A DNA stretch of 24,711 bases from a virus, in IMG/VR virus record IMGVR_UViG_3300044846_001264, positions 1 through 24,711 of that record; one strand, 5' to 3'. Positions 1-7,012 of the stretch are shown here, in pieces. The notes beneath the pieces are model-generated. The model saw only the letters and a list, made by a program, of their open reading frames with translations. It did no database searches and was not told the DNA's origin. A program made the translations under genes and the position numbers. Positions within the stretch are counted from its first letter, which is position 1. The number at the start of each line of letters is the position of its first letter.

Positions 1-68
1 AGATAGACGTAATAGACGCAATAGACAAAATCTCTGATAGGTGCCATAAGGTTACTTTTTCAGCATGA
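1..68 (+). CDS. C-terminal end of an upstream protein (partial)
   Basis: An open frame enters from the left edge (codons start at position 3) and ends at TGA 66-68. It encodes about 21 residues ending in KVTFSA. The next gene starts 17 bases later on the same strand, so this is probably the tail of another member of the sugar-gene operon. Three near-identical 9-base units (ATAGACGNA-like, positions 3-29) encode Ile-Asp-x repeats. The fragment is too short to assign a family, and the other two frames also contain stops, so the choice of frame is a judgement. Confidence 0.4.
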   Translation, partial: IDVIDAIDKISDRCHKVTFSA

Positions 69-85
69 CGTGATAGAATAATTAA

Positions 86-1141
86 ATGTTTAGAATGTCC
101 TTATACGCGCAGCCGCACGTTAGAGCGTCTGGGTCATACTATGGATATGCGTACACGTATCAAGAAATAGCAAAGCATTTAAGGCAGTATACACACGACG
201 GTAAGCAAATAAATATTGATATAAACTCTCCTAAATCTAAATTGCAGCTTTACTACGGGTCTCCACATGGATTTTTTTATGATCATCAGTACAAAATACA
301 AATGACCCAGTGGGAATCAACGTTAGTGCCGCCTCACTGGGTTGATCATGCAAAAAGCTATGATGAGTGGTGGACTGCAAATAGATTTGGCGCAGACGCT
401 TTTATAAACGCCGGTGTTCCAGCAGAAAAAGTACATATATTTGAGCACGGTGTCGATGCGTCGCTCTGGACGCCAAAAAAGCGAGGAACAAAAGACACTG
501 TAAGATTCTTGCATATAGATTCTGGGTCTCCAAGAAAAAGAGGTTCTTTAGCTGTGGAGGCGTTTAAAGCTGCATTTGGAAATAACTTTGACTATGAAAT
601 TACACTAAAGTATAGTCACCATGCTGCATCTAAGCAGGACTGGTTTGACGAAAAAATTTTAGAGAGTCATGGAGAGTGGGAAAGCATAAATGTTCGTCAT
701 ATAAAAGAAAATATGACAATAGAGCATTTAATTAGTTTATATCATTTTCATGACATTTTAATATATCCTTCAGAAGGAGAAGGATTTGGTTTAATACCTT
801 TACAGGCGCTAGCTACAGGAATGCCAGTTATATCAACATCAAGATGGTGCAGCTACGATCAGTACTTTAATGATAACATCATAGAATCTCATGAAGGAAT
901 TTCAGACGTTGTCGAAACATATACTAGGCACGGTAATGTTGTTATACCTCACTTAGACTCCATGATCGAGCTTATGAAAAAAGCCGCAAGCAACATTGAA
1001 AGTCAGTCCGAACAATTCTACAATCAGGTGCCAGATGTAACCAGTAAGTATGACTGGCAAAAACTAACTAATTCTGCCATGGATAGTTTAATATCAAGAG
1101 TAGGTATTGGCATGTTTGAGAATTCTGGCTATTTTAAATGA
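86..1141 (+). CDS. GT4-like (group 1) glycosyltransferase
   Basis: Predicted GT-B-fold glycosyltransferase of 351 residues, transferring a sugar from an activated nucleotide sugar; acceptor unknown. The C-terminal half carries the group 1 signature around residues 227-249 (YPSEGEGFG followed by ALATGMPVI), the donor-binding part of GT4 enzymes. The usual E-x7-E pair is E232 and Q240, so the second Glu is replaced by Gln. The N-terminal half has the expected linker (FEHGVD, residues 119-124) before the second Rossmann domain. No signal peptide or membrane segment is visible, so it should be cytosolic. ATG at 86 is used, but ATG at 95 is equally possible because neither has a strong ribosome-binding site. 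It overlaps the next gene by ATGA. The gene is AT-rich with many ATA and AGA codons, unlike the - strand genes, suggesting recent acquisition. Confidence 0.85.
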   Translation: MFRMSLYAQPHVRASGSYYGYAYTYQEIAKHLRQYTHDGKQINIDINSPKSKLQLYYGSPHGFFYDHQYKIQMTQWESTLVPPHWVDHAKSYDEWWTANRFGADAFINAGVPAEKVHIFEHGVDASLWTPKKRGTKDTVRFLHIDSGSPRKRGSLAVEAFKAAFGNNFDYEITLKYSHHAASKQDWFDEKILESHGEWESINVRHIKENMTIEHLISLYHFHDILIYPSEGEGFGLIPLQALATGMPVISTSRWCSYDQYFNDNIIESHEGISDVVETYTRHGNVVIPHLDSMIELMKKAASNIESQSEQFYNQVPDVTSKYDWQKLTNSAMDSLISRVGIGMFENSGYFK

Positions 1142-1824
1142 AATACACGATAATGCATGTCAACGATCGTGCAAAGGACAACATGGAGTATAACAAGCTA
1201 GTTTTAAAAGACTTTGACTACATAGATGATATAGAGTTTTTTAATGGAAACGTAGGCAATGCCTTTGACGTTCTCGATCGCATGGGGATTAGATTAAATG
1301 TTTGGAGTCCTTATGATGGAAGATCGTTTGCGCCTTTGCCAGGAGAGTACGGAGTCTGGGTTAGCACGATTAGAACCTGGCAGTATATTGTAGAAAATAA
1401 GATAGACTCGATGCTAGTGCTAGAAGATGACATTCTATTAGAAGAAAGTTTTGTAAATAATTTGAGTAGCTGTGTAGGCCAATTGCCAGAAGACTATGAT
1501 TTTATTTCACTTTACTATTTTGAAGGGCAAAATGATGTAGATAATAATACAGATTTTGGTGCTAAAAATATACATAGATCATTAAATCAGTACTCGGCTG
1601 GTCAGGCAACATTGTATTCTTACTATGGCGCTAAAAAATTATTAAAATTAGTTTCTAGGCATGGAATTGAGTACACTACTGACTGTTTTATATTTAATAA
1701 GTCGCAGAAAGGTTTAATAAGCGGATACTCGATAAAACCAAATGATTTAAGTTTTTTAAAGCATGACTATAAAAACATCAAATCTTTGATTGATACAGAA
1801 AATATTAGAAATGTTGAAATGTAA
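1138..1824 (+). CDS. GT25-like glycosyltransferase
   Basis: Predicted GT-A glycosyltransferase related to family 25 (LPS/LOS galactosyltransferase type), 228 residues. The acidic metal- and nucleotide-sugar-binding motif is LEDD (E96 D97 D98), preceded by a hydrophobic strand. An aromatic-rich block at residues 69-82 (GEYGVW, then TIRTWQY) occupies the place where GT25 proteins carry their conserved Gly/His-containing segment before the EDD motif. The protein is more divergent than its downstream neighbour and lacks a clear N-terminal NLDRR motif, beginning MKYTIMHVND instead. It is coupled to the previous gene by an ATGA overlap and to the next by TAATG, so all three are probably translated together. 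The gene is AT-rich. The acceptor (glycan, virion protein or modified DNA sugar) cannot be told from sequence. Confidence 0.7.
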   Translation: MKYTIMHVNDRAKDNMEYNKLVLKDFDYIDDIEFFNGNVGNAFDVLDRMGIRLNVWSPYDGRSFAPLPGEYGVWVSTIRTWQYIVENKIDSMLVLEDDILLEESFVNNLSSCVGQLPEDYDFISLYYFEGQNDVDNNTDFGAKNIHRSLNQYSAGQATLYSYYGAKKLLKLVSRHGIEYTTDCFIFNKSQKGLISGYSIKPNDLSFLKHDYKNIKSLIDTENIRNVEM

Positions 1825-2570
1825 TGAATATATTTTTTAATAATCTTCCAATATACTATATAAACCTAGACCGTAGAACAGACAGAAATACTTTAATGTT
1901 GCAGCAATTTGAAGAGCTAGACATTACTAACTTTAAAAAAATAAGTGCGATAGACGCTACTAAGATAGTAAACAGTAACGCACCAACATTGTCTAAACAA
2001 CAGTATGCTTGCACAAGTTCACATATCATGGCGCTTATTGAATTTTTGCACTCTGGCAATGAATATGCCATGATCTGCGAGGATGATGTTGACTTGCGTA
2101 ACTCGCTAAAGCTGTCTTTTAACTTTAAGGAACTATTTGATATTCAAAATGCAGGATGCCTACAGACATGTATCGTGCTTAGAGAAGAAGATACACTAAC
2201 CTTTAACATAATAAAGCGCTCTCCATGGTATTTTAGCACTGCTTCATATATCATAGACAGACCCTACGCTAAAAAAATATTAGATTTATACTATTATAGG
2301 CAAGACGCTATAGATTTCGATTTGTTTACGCGATATAGTGTCCCAGACCCTAGAGGAGGCACTTTTAATATAGAACCAACAGCTGATCAACTAATGTATG
2401 ATGTCGATGACACAAACTCTTTTCCTATTTTTACTGTAATGTTGACGGCATCTGATATACTAGGCTCAGACGAGTGCGCTAGACAGTTTATAAAAAGTAG
2501 AAATGACTTCATAAATTATTGGAGTAAATACGAGATCGTAACCATCGATGATATAGAGGTAAATGTATGA
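1824..2570 (+). CDS. Glycosyltransferase family 25 protein
   Basis: 248 residues with classic GT25 features: an N-terminal strand ending in YYINLDRRTDR (residues 11-21), an ACTSSH block (residues 62-67) before an amphipathic helix, and ICEDDVD (E86 D87 D88) as the metal/nucleotide-sugar motif. GT25 enzymes in bacteria add sugars to LPS or LOS; related domains in animals glycosylate hydroxylysine. There is no signal peptide, so it is cytosolic. It starts at the A of the previous gene's TAA (TAATG) and its end overlaps the next gene, making it part of the + strand sugar operon. It is paralogous in type to its upstream neighbour but closer to the family consensus. The gene is AT-rich, with runs of ATA and AAA codons. 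Confidence 0.85.
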   Translation: MNIFFNNLPIYYINLDRRTDRNTLMLQQFEELDITNFKKISAIDATKIVNSNAPTLSKQQYACTSSHIMALIEFLHSGNEYAMICEDDVDLRNSLKLSFNFKELFDIQNAGCLQTCIVLREEDTLTFNIIKRSPWYFSTASYIIDRPYAKKILDLYYYRQDAIDFDLFTRYSVPDPRGGTFNIEPTADQLMYDVDDTNSFPIFTVMLTASDILGSDECARQFIKSRNDFINYWSKYEIVTIDDIEVNV

Positions 2571-4242
2571 AGGTAGTGCTGGAATTATGAAAGTTGCCGC
2601 TTACTCTATTGCCCTTAATGAAGAAAAACACGCCGCGCGCTGGGCGGAAACTACCAAAGGCGCTGATATACGCGTCGTGTGCGACACTGGATCCACAGAT
2701 CGCACCGTTGAGATCCTACGTGAACATGGCGTTATCGTTTATGAAGTTAGCATAAAGCCTTGGCGTTTTGACGTTGCGAGAAATGCAGCACTTGCGCTTA
2801 TACCGTCTGATATAGACGTATGCCTAAGCTTAGATCTTGACGAGACTTTAGAGGAAGATTTTTTTGATAAGGTAAAAGAACACTGGGTGCCTGGCGCAAC
2901 TCGTGGTTGGTGCGATTTTGACACGGGGCACGTTTGGTCCATGTGCAGACTACATTCACGTAATGGAATGTATTGGAAGTGGCCTATTCATGAAGTGTTT
3001 GTCCCTTCGTTAGACACTAAGCAAGTCGACTGCACTATACCTACAAAGATGTATCATAAGCCAGACAGCTCTAAACCTCGTAGTCAATACTTGCCTATGC
3101 TTGTCGCGGCATGCGCCGAAGAAGGGAGCGCAAAAGATCACCGTCTTGTTACCTACTTATGTAGAGAATACACATACTATCGCGAGTGGGAACTTGTAAT
3201 ATCGACCGCAGAAAGACTTCTTGCATTTAGTGACGACTGGATTGTTGAACGCGCAGCTGTTTGCCGGTGGGCTTCGGACGCATGTCGAGAATTAAATCGC
3301 TTAGACGAAGCTATGTCTTGGGCAGATCGCGCTATAGAGCTTGATCCGTGCGGAGAAAACTATTACACAAAGGTAAGTTGCTACTACTCAATGAGAGACT
3401 GGGGCGGAATGTGGGAAACTTCTAAGCTCGTTGCCACGTGCGCGCCAACAAATCATTATCTTTCTTCCGGGTCTTTATGGACGTGGCAGCTTAACGACAT
3501 GCGTGCGTTGGCAGCTCACAACCTTGGCGACAAGAAAAAAGCTGTGCTATACGGTCAAATGGCGCTAGACGCTAACCCTACAGATCAACGCCTTGCGAAT
3601 AACATAAAGTTCTATGAGCAGGGGATTGAAAATATACAAGAAATTAGTGCAGCTTCAGGGCCAGCAACTTCGATATTTGAAAGTATATATAAGAATAGCC
3701 ACTGGGGAAATGGCAGTGGCCCTGGATCAACTGAGGAAGCAACAGTTGAATACAGAAAAGTAGTGCAAGAGTGGGTTAATAAGGAAGAGATTAAAACAGT
3801 GCTAGATCTTGGGTGCGGAGATTGGCAGTTCTCAAAGCTTATTGACTTTTCAAGTGTGCATTACACAGGCGTTGACGTTGTGCCAGACGTTGTTGCTCAA
3901 AACGATACAGCGTATGGAAGCAACAATGTAGAATTTGTTCTATCAGACGCACTTAATTTTGATTTCCCCAAGGTAGATTTAGTCTTGTGCAAGGACGTTC
4001 TTCAGCATCTTCCGAACACTGACGTTGAAGTAATTATAAAAAGAATACAGAAAGCTGCAAAGTACGCCTTGATATGCAACACAACGTACACGCACGACAG
4101 TGTCAACTACAATATTACTGCAGGTGGATACCGCGGACTAGACTTAAAACTTCCACCATTTTCAATGGAGGTAGACACTGTACTACAGTGGGAAACCGCA
4201 GGAGCGCCTAAAAGAATAGACCTAATAACAAGAAAAGACTAA
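2563..4242 (+). CDS. GT2 glycosyltransferase - TPR - SAM methyltransferase fusion
   Basis: 559 residues with three parts. Residues 10-150 form a GT-A glycosyltransferase of family 2: SIALNEE near 15-21, CDTGSTD at 40-46, and the metal motif DLDE at 91-94. Residues 190-350 are helical, tetratricopeptide-like repeats (for example a DEAMSWADRAIELDP unit near 248-262). Residues 370-559 form a class I SAM-dependent methyltransferase with motif I VLDLGCGD at 413-420 and an acidic residue (D438) ending the second strand; the preceding WGNGSGPGS segment is typical of methyltransferases in surface-glycan clusters. The protein could transfer a sugar and also methylate a glycan. ATG 2563 overlaps the previous gene by 8 bases and has AGAGG just upstream; ATG 2587 (MKVAAYS) is an alternative that begins exactly at the GT2 fold. 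Its stop overlaps the convergent gene's stop. Confidence 0.85.
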   Translation: MYEGSAGIMKVAAYSIALNEEKHAARWAETTKGADIRVVCDTGSTDRTVEILREHGVIVYEVSIKPWRFDVARNAALALIPSDIDVCLSLDLDETLEEDFFDKVKEHWVPGATRGWCDFDTGHVWSMCRLHSRNGMYWKWPIHEVFVPSLDTKQVDCTIPTKMYHKPDSSKPRSQYLPMLVAACAEEGSAKDHRLVTYLCREYTYYREWELVISTAERLLAFSDDWIVERAAVCRWASDACRELNRLDEAMSWADRAIELDPCGENYYTKVSCYYSMRDWGGMWETSKLVATCAPTNHYLSSGSLWTWQLNDMRALAAHNLGDKKKAVLYGQMALDANPTDQRLANNIKFYEQGIENIQEISAASGPATSIFESIYKNSHWGNGSGPGSTEEATVEYRKVVQEWVNKEEIKTVLDLGCGDWQFSKLIDFSSVHYTGVDVVPDVVAQNDTAYGSNNVEFVLSDALNFDFPKVDLVLCKDVLQHLPNTDVEVIIKRIQKAAKYALICNTTYTHDSVNYNITAGGYRGLDLKLPPFSMEVDTVLQWETAGAPKRIDLITRKD

Positions 4243-5126
4243 AGAACGTCTGGGACGTTTATAGCGTTATACTTAGCTTCTCTAGTCTCCGGATCTGCCA
4301 ATTCGTTGTACATCCATGTAGACGCGTCTGCATTTTCAGTTAACGTAAGCACTCCGTATATCTTTCTATTGTCTAGGTACTGATCTACATTATTCTTTCT
4401 TGCTGACTCGGAGAAGACCATATACTCCCAGCGATCAGATTCTTCAAGATAGCTAAGAGTGCCAAGATGCTCTCGCTTGATTAAGTATGTGCAGTGAACG
4501 CAGTCTACTTTATGCGGCTTACGCTCATTCTGATAAAGAATTTGATAGTAAATTGGTTCAGGTACTACCGAGCCGTAGCTATCTACTATGTAGTGGTAAT
4601 TAGAATAATAGCGTCCTTCATGCCCGGCAAGACGACCTTTTTGATCTTCGCTGTCTGGATGCTCTGGTGTAGCTACAGCGTATCTAAGTAGTGGCGCAAC
4701 AATAGGGAGATCAAGTGCGACTAGTTCTTTAAGTGTTTCAGGGTATATAAAGTTATCGGCGTCAATAACAAAGTAGTAATCGCTACCGGCGCGTATAGCT
4801 TGACGTAAACTTTCTTGACGTATTTTGCCAAGAACTCTAAATCGTTCTCCGTTCCATTCGTGCACTCCGTAATTTTCAACCTTAGTAGACACGTTTGAGC
4901 AGTCGAACAAGTAGTCTTGATACTCGCTACCGTTAGCAGAAAGCCACTTGCGAAGAATTTTTTCAGAGTTATCTGTATTGTTATTTGTTCTTACGTACAG
5001 AAATATCTTATCCTTAGGGTAGTCAAGCTCTTCTAAGGTTCTTAAAAACAAAGAAAGAACAGCTTCTTTTTGTTTTACTAGTACTGCGATAAATACGGTA
5101 GGAAGATCAGCATCATTCATAGACAT
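4239..5126 (-). CDS. Glycosyltransferase resembling the N-terminal domain of collagen galactosyltransferases
   Basis: 295-residue GT-A protein. It begins with a strand and helix around PTVFIAVLVKQKE (9-21), then LEELDYPKDKIFLYVRTNNN (31-50) and TDNSEKILRKW (51-61). The metal-binding motif is DAD at 122-124 in YYFVIDADNF, followed by LPIVAPLL (140-147). Near the C terminus are VHCTYLI (210-216) and NRKIYGVL. From memory, the order and wording of these blocks match the N-terminal domain of animal COLGALT/PLOD enzymes, which pair it with a GT25 domain; here GT25 genes lie nearby on the other strand. The reaction is probably sugar transfer to an unknown acceptor. ATG 5126 is used; ATG 5120 is possible, and neither has a clear ribosome-binding site. 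It follows the WhiB gene by 20 bases and may be read through from it. Confidence 0.75.
   Translation of the reverse strand: MSMNDADLPTVFIAVLVKQKEAVLSLFLRTLEELDYPKDKIFLYVRTNNNTDNSEKILRKWLSANGSEYQDYLFDCSNVSTKVENYGVHEWNGERFRVLGKIRQESLRQAIRAGSDYYFVIDADNFIYPETLKELVALDLPIVAPLLRYAVATPEHPDSEDQKGRLAGHEGRYYSNYHYIVDSYGSVVPEPIYYQILYQNERKPHKVDCVHCTYLIKREHLGTLSYLEESDRWEYMVFSESARKNNVDQYLDNRKIYGVLTLTENADASTWMYNELADPETREAKYNAINVPDVL
4245..4259. terminator. Hairpin at the meeting point of two convergent genes
   Basis: A perfect 6-base stem, AACGTC (4245-4250) and GACGTT (4254-4259) around a TGG loop, lies just past the + strand stop (4240-4242) and inside the last codons of the - strand gene (stop 4239-4241). 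Read on the - strand, it is followed by a T-rich run across the stop codon; on the + strand it is followed by TTTAT. It could act as a weak bidirectional terminator. The stem is short and must also encode the Val-Pro-Asp-Val end of the - strand protein, so it may be coincidence. Confidence 0.35.
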
Positions 5127-5146
5127 AACATATCATATCTATTTGG

Positions 5147-5659
5147 CTATTCTTTTGCCTTTTTACGAGTAGTTTTCTTAGTCTTATCTCGTTCCTTCTT
5201 AGCGATCTTTTCTTCTCGCTGAGCATGGTACGCGTCTACCGCATTAGCGCTTGTTCGTGAGCGCCAGGTAAAGTCACACGCCTCGCATTGAACAAGGCGC
5301 ATCGTTGCCCAGCGTCCTCCCCCTGGCACATCTACAACTAATGTCTTAAGTTTGTTTGGTCGCGCGTTACACGCAGGGCACTGCGGGAAACGTTGACGAC
5401 GAGATTCTTGCCCGTTCCATGAAACTGAAAGAGTACGACGAATTTCACCTTCGTCTTTTCCTCCCCAGATTCCCCAGATCTGTCGATGTTCAAGTGCCCA
5501 CTTTAAACAGTCACGACGAACAGGGCAAGAGAAACATAAGTTCTTTGCTTGATACTTTTCAGAAGGTTCAGATGAAAAGAAAAAATCTCTTATTCCTTCA
5601 TTTTCTTTTAGCGCACATGCAGAATCTTTCTGCCAGCTTAAGTCTATAGAAGCGCTCAT
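5147..5659 (-). CDS. whiB: WhiB-family Fe-S regulator with C-terminal zinc ribbon
   Basis: 170 residues. The WhiB domain spans about 8-78: cysteines C15, C42, C45 and C51 (C-x26-C-x2-C-x5-C) bind a 4Fe-4S cluster, followed by the GIWGG turn at 63-67. WhiB proteins bind the host sigma factor and alter transcription; phage versions can redirect host RNA polymerase or block host WhiB action. Unusually, a second metal site follows, CPAC (94-97) and CEAC (125-128) in a zinc-ribbon-like arrangement, and then a Lys/Arg-rich tail (151-169) that could bind nucleic acid. Typical phage WhiB proteins are about 80-120 residues, so this is an extended version. It overlaps the upstream gene by ATGA, and a promoter-like sequence lies 5' of that gene. 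Confidence 0.92.
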   Translation of the reverse strand: MSASIDLSWQKDSACALKENEGIRDFFFSSEPSEKYQAKNLCFSCPVRRDCLKWALEHRQIWGIWGGKDEGEIRRTLSVSWNGQESRRQRFPQCPACNARPNKLKTLVVDVPGGGRWATMRLVQCEACDFTWRSRTSANAVDAYHAQREEKIAKKERDKTKKTTRKKAKE

Positions 5660-6000
5660 TCTGCGGTTACCTCTACCCAGGTGATGGAAAAGACTTGATC
5701 AACTACGTCGCCTTCGCGAGTTTCGCCTTCTTCATCGCAGGCAAGCAGATCTGTGTCGCCATCTACTTCTCCTGCGTAGCCATACGCAACGTAGGCAGAC
5801 TCTAAAAATTGAAAGCCTTTTCCTAACGAGACTGATATTCCATCTCGTTGTAGGGCAGAAGCAAGAGCGCGGCGGATAAGTTCGTTCTCTAGATCAATAT
5901 GATCATCGGTAAAAAATACTATAGAGTCGTCGTTAAGCTGCTCGTAACCGTCTCCGGTCCATTCTTTCCACAGAAGTTCGCCTATACGCGAGTCTTTCAC
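5656..6000 (-). CDS. Hypothetical acidic protein upstream of whiB
   Basis: 114 residues, strongly acidic. The N terminus (LLWKEWTGDG, then an acidic stretch) and the C-terminal beta-rich half (VFSITWVEVTAE) show no motif I recognise. The start is GTG at 6000, supported by a purine-rich AAGGGGAGA ribosome-binding sequence directly upstream (about 6003-6011). It ends in an ATGA overlap with the WhiB gene, so the two are translationally coupled and share the promoter region at 6061-6128. The function is unknown; small acidic proteins in such positions can be host-takeover factors, but nothing in the sequence shows that. Confidence 0.75.
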   Translation of the reverse strand: MKDSRIGELLWKEWTGDGYEQLNDDSIVFFTDDHIDLENELIRRALASALQRDGISVSLGKGFQFLESAYVAYGYAGEVDGDTDLLACDEEGETREGDVVDQVFSITWVEVTAE

Positions 6001-6080
6001 TGTCTCCCCTTACGCCGCCGTATGAGGAATATTACACTGGAAAGTCAGCCATTGCGCGGATAAACGCAGATTATTTTAGA

Positions 6081-6109
6081 GTAATAAATTACCTAAGGCT
6101 AGGTGTGAA
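6081..6109 (-). promoter_or_regulatory. Promoter-like -35/-10 pair upstream of the whiB operon
   Basis: On the - strand, TTCACA (6109-6104) is followed after exactly 17 bases by TATTAC (6086-6081). This matches five of six and four of six positions of the housekeeping bacterial consensus. The expected start point near 6074 would leave a leader of about 70 bases before the GTG start at 6000. The 137-base gap is the longest in the window and is AT-rich. The promoter is predicted by eye only. Confidence 0.4.
6091..6104. promoter_or_regulatory. Inverted repeat within the promoter spacer (possible operator)
   Basis: ACCTA-AGGC-TAGGT is a perfect 5-base inverted repeat with a 4-base centre, lying between the -35 and -10 elements predicted for the whiB operon. 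A protein bound here would block polymerase. A related dyad, TCCTA-GGG-TAGGA, is present at 8293-8305 upstream of the methyltransferase gene. Confidence 0.3.
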
Positions 6110-6128
6110 AGTGTCTCTAAGAGTCACT
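6110..6128. promoter_or_regulatory. Inverted repeat upstream of the -35 element
   Basis: AGTGTCTCTAAGAGTCACT is a 19-base dyad with eight of nine positions paired around a central A. It sits between the stop of the gene at 6138-6665 and the predicted -35 element of the whiB operon. It could be an activator or repressor site, or a weak 3' hairpin for the upstream gene. No T-run follows, so it is not a classic terminator. Confidence 0.3.
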
Positions 6129-6137
6129 GAGCAATGC

Positions 6138-6665
6138 CTACATATTGTTGTAGGTGCCTAGCTGCAAGACCCCGTTGACATCAGGCCATAGGTACTGATA
6201 GTACTCAGGACGATAACCTTTATCCTCTGGCCAGTTAAACTGAGAGTACCAGTCGTACTCTTTGCGTAGTAAAGCAATGCGGTGGGTAGAGGCAATTTGC
6301 TCGTACGTGTCTTTGTCTTTAAACCAGTAAGGAAAGGTAAGCTCGTCGCTGATACGCCCTAGCTCAAGCGCGCGGACTAGTGTTCCTTGAATCTTAGGAA
6401 TCATTGTAGATTTGTAACCACGAGCTAGCCACTCGTCACACATCGTAGTTGCGTATATAGATAAAGCTTTTTCGTGACCTTCCCACATCTTTGCCGCAGG
6501 ATGATTGCGCCAGCCTTTAGGGTCACGGTGTTCGCCCTGTGGATTTAGCGAGGTGAGTACTAGCATAAGTTGCCATGCCTCAAGGACCTGCTTATTAAGG
6601 CGCTTGTTGTCTAGTTCTTGAGCAATACGCTCAAAGGAATCAGTATGAGGTACAAATGTTTGCAT
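6138..6665 (-). CDS. MSMEG_6728 / pyrimidine-dimer DNA glycosylase-like family protein
   Basis: 175 residues. The N terminus (MQTFVPHTD), the KRLNKQVLEA helix (21-30) and GWRNHPAAKMWEGHEKAL (51-68) match, from memory, the actinobacterial MSMEG_6728-type proteins, which are distantly related to the T4 endonuclease V (pyrimidine-dimer glycosylase) family. Repair activity for this subgroup is not something I can confirm. The C terminus is rich in Tyr and Trp (YDWYSQFNW, YYQYLW). It lies in the - strand block downstream of the C5-methyltransferase gene. ATG 6665 has only a weak ribosome-binding sequence. A role in DNA repair or modified-base processing would fit the neighbourhood but is inference. 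Confidence 0.7.
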   Translation of the reverse strand: MQTFVPHTDSFERIAQELDNKRLNKQVLEAWQLMLVLTSLNPQGEHRDPKGWRNHPAAKMWEGHEKALSIYATTMCDEWLARGYKSTMIPKIQGTLVRALELGRISDELTFPYWFKDKDTYEQIASTHRIALLRKEYDWYSQFNWPEDKGYRPEYYQYLWPDVNGVLQLGTYNNM

Positions 6666-6697
6666 GTATTCGTCCGTTCGTCATTGTGTAAATTATA

Positions 6698-7012
6698 TCA
6701 GGCTGGATTGTCCTCGGGCGGTATTTCATCAAAAGGAAGAACGTTTTCTTCGTCCATGTCCATTTCCATATCCATGTCAGGTTCTTCAATGTCATCAGCC
6801 GATACGTATATGCCTACTACTGTAACCTTGCTGCATATAAAGCATTCGCAGACCGTTCCTGGCGACAATTTTATAGGTACGTTTACGCTAACTAACCGCG
6901 TCAGAATGTTCCCTTCCATATCTACACTTTCGGGTTCCCACACGCTATTTTCTTCGATCCAGCACCGTTCACAAAGCGGAACAAGATCATCGTTGTAGTC
7001 GCGTATGCTCAT
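6698..7012 (-). CDS. Hypothetical Cys-rich protein with acidic tail
   Basis: 104 residues. CERC (C14, C17) and a C-E-C-x2-C group (C55, C57, C60) could form a zinc-binding knuckle. The C-terminal 35 residues are very acidic and contain a short Asp-Met/Glu-Met repeat (79-87). ATG 7012 overlaps the stop of the methyltransferase gene by ATGA, so its translation is coupled. I do not recognise a family. An acidic tail suggests DNA mimicry or protein binding, without proof. Confidence 0.7.
   Translation of the reverse strand: MSIRDYNDDLVPLCERCWIEENSVWEPESVDMEGNILTRLVSVNVPIKLSPGTVCECFICSKVTVVGIYVSADDIEEPDMDMEMDMDEENVLPFDEIPPEDNPA

Noticed and set aside
3-29. Three ATAGACGNA-like units as an iteron or operator array
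   Set aside because: They lie in a likely coding end and are explained by Ile-Asp-x codon repetition; three short units at a window edge are not enough.
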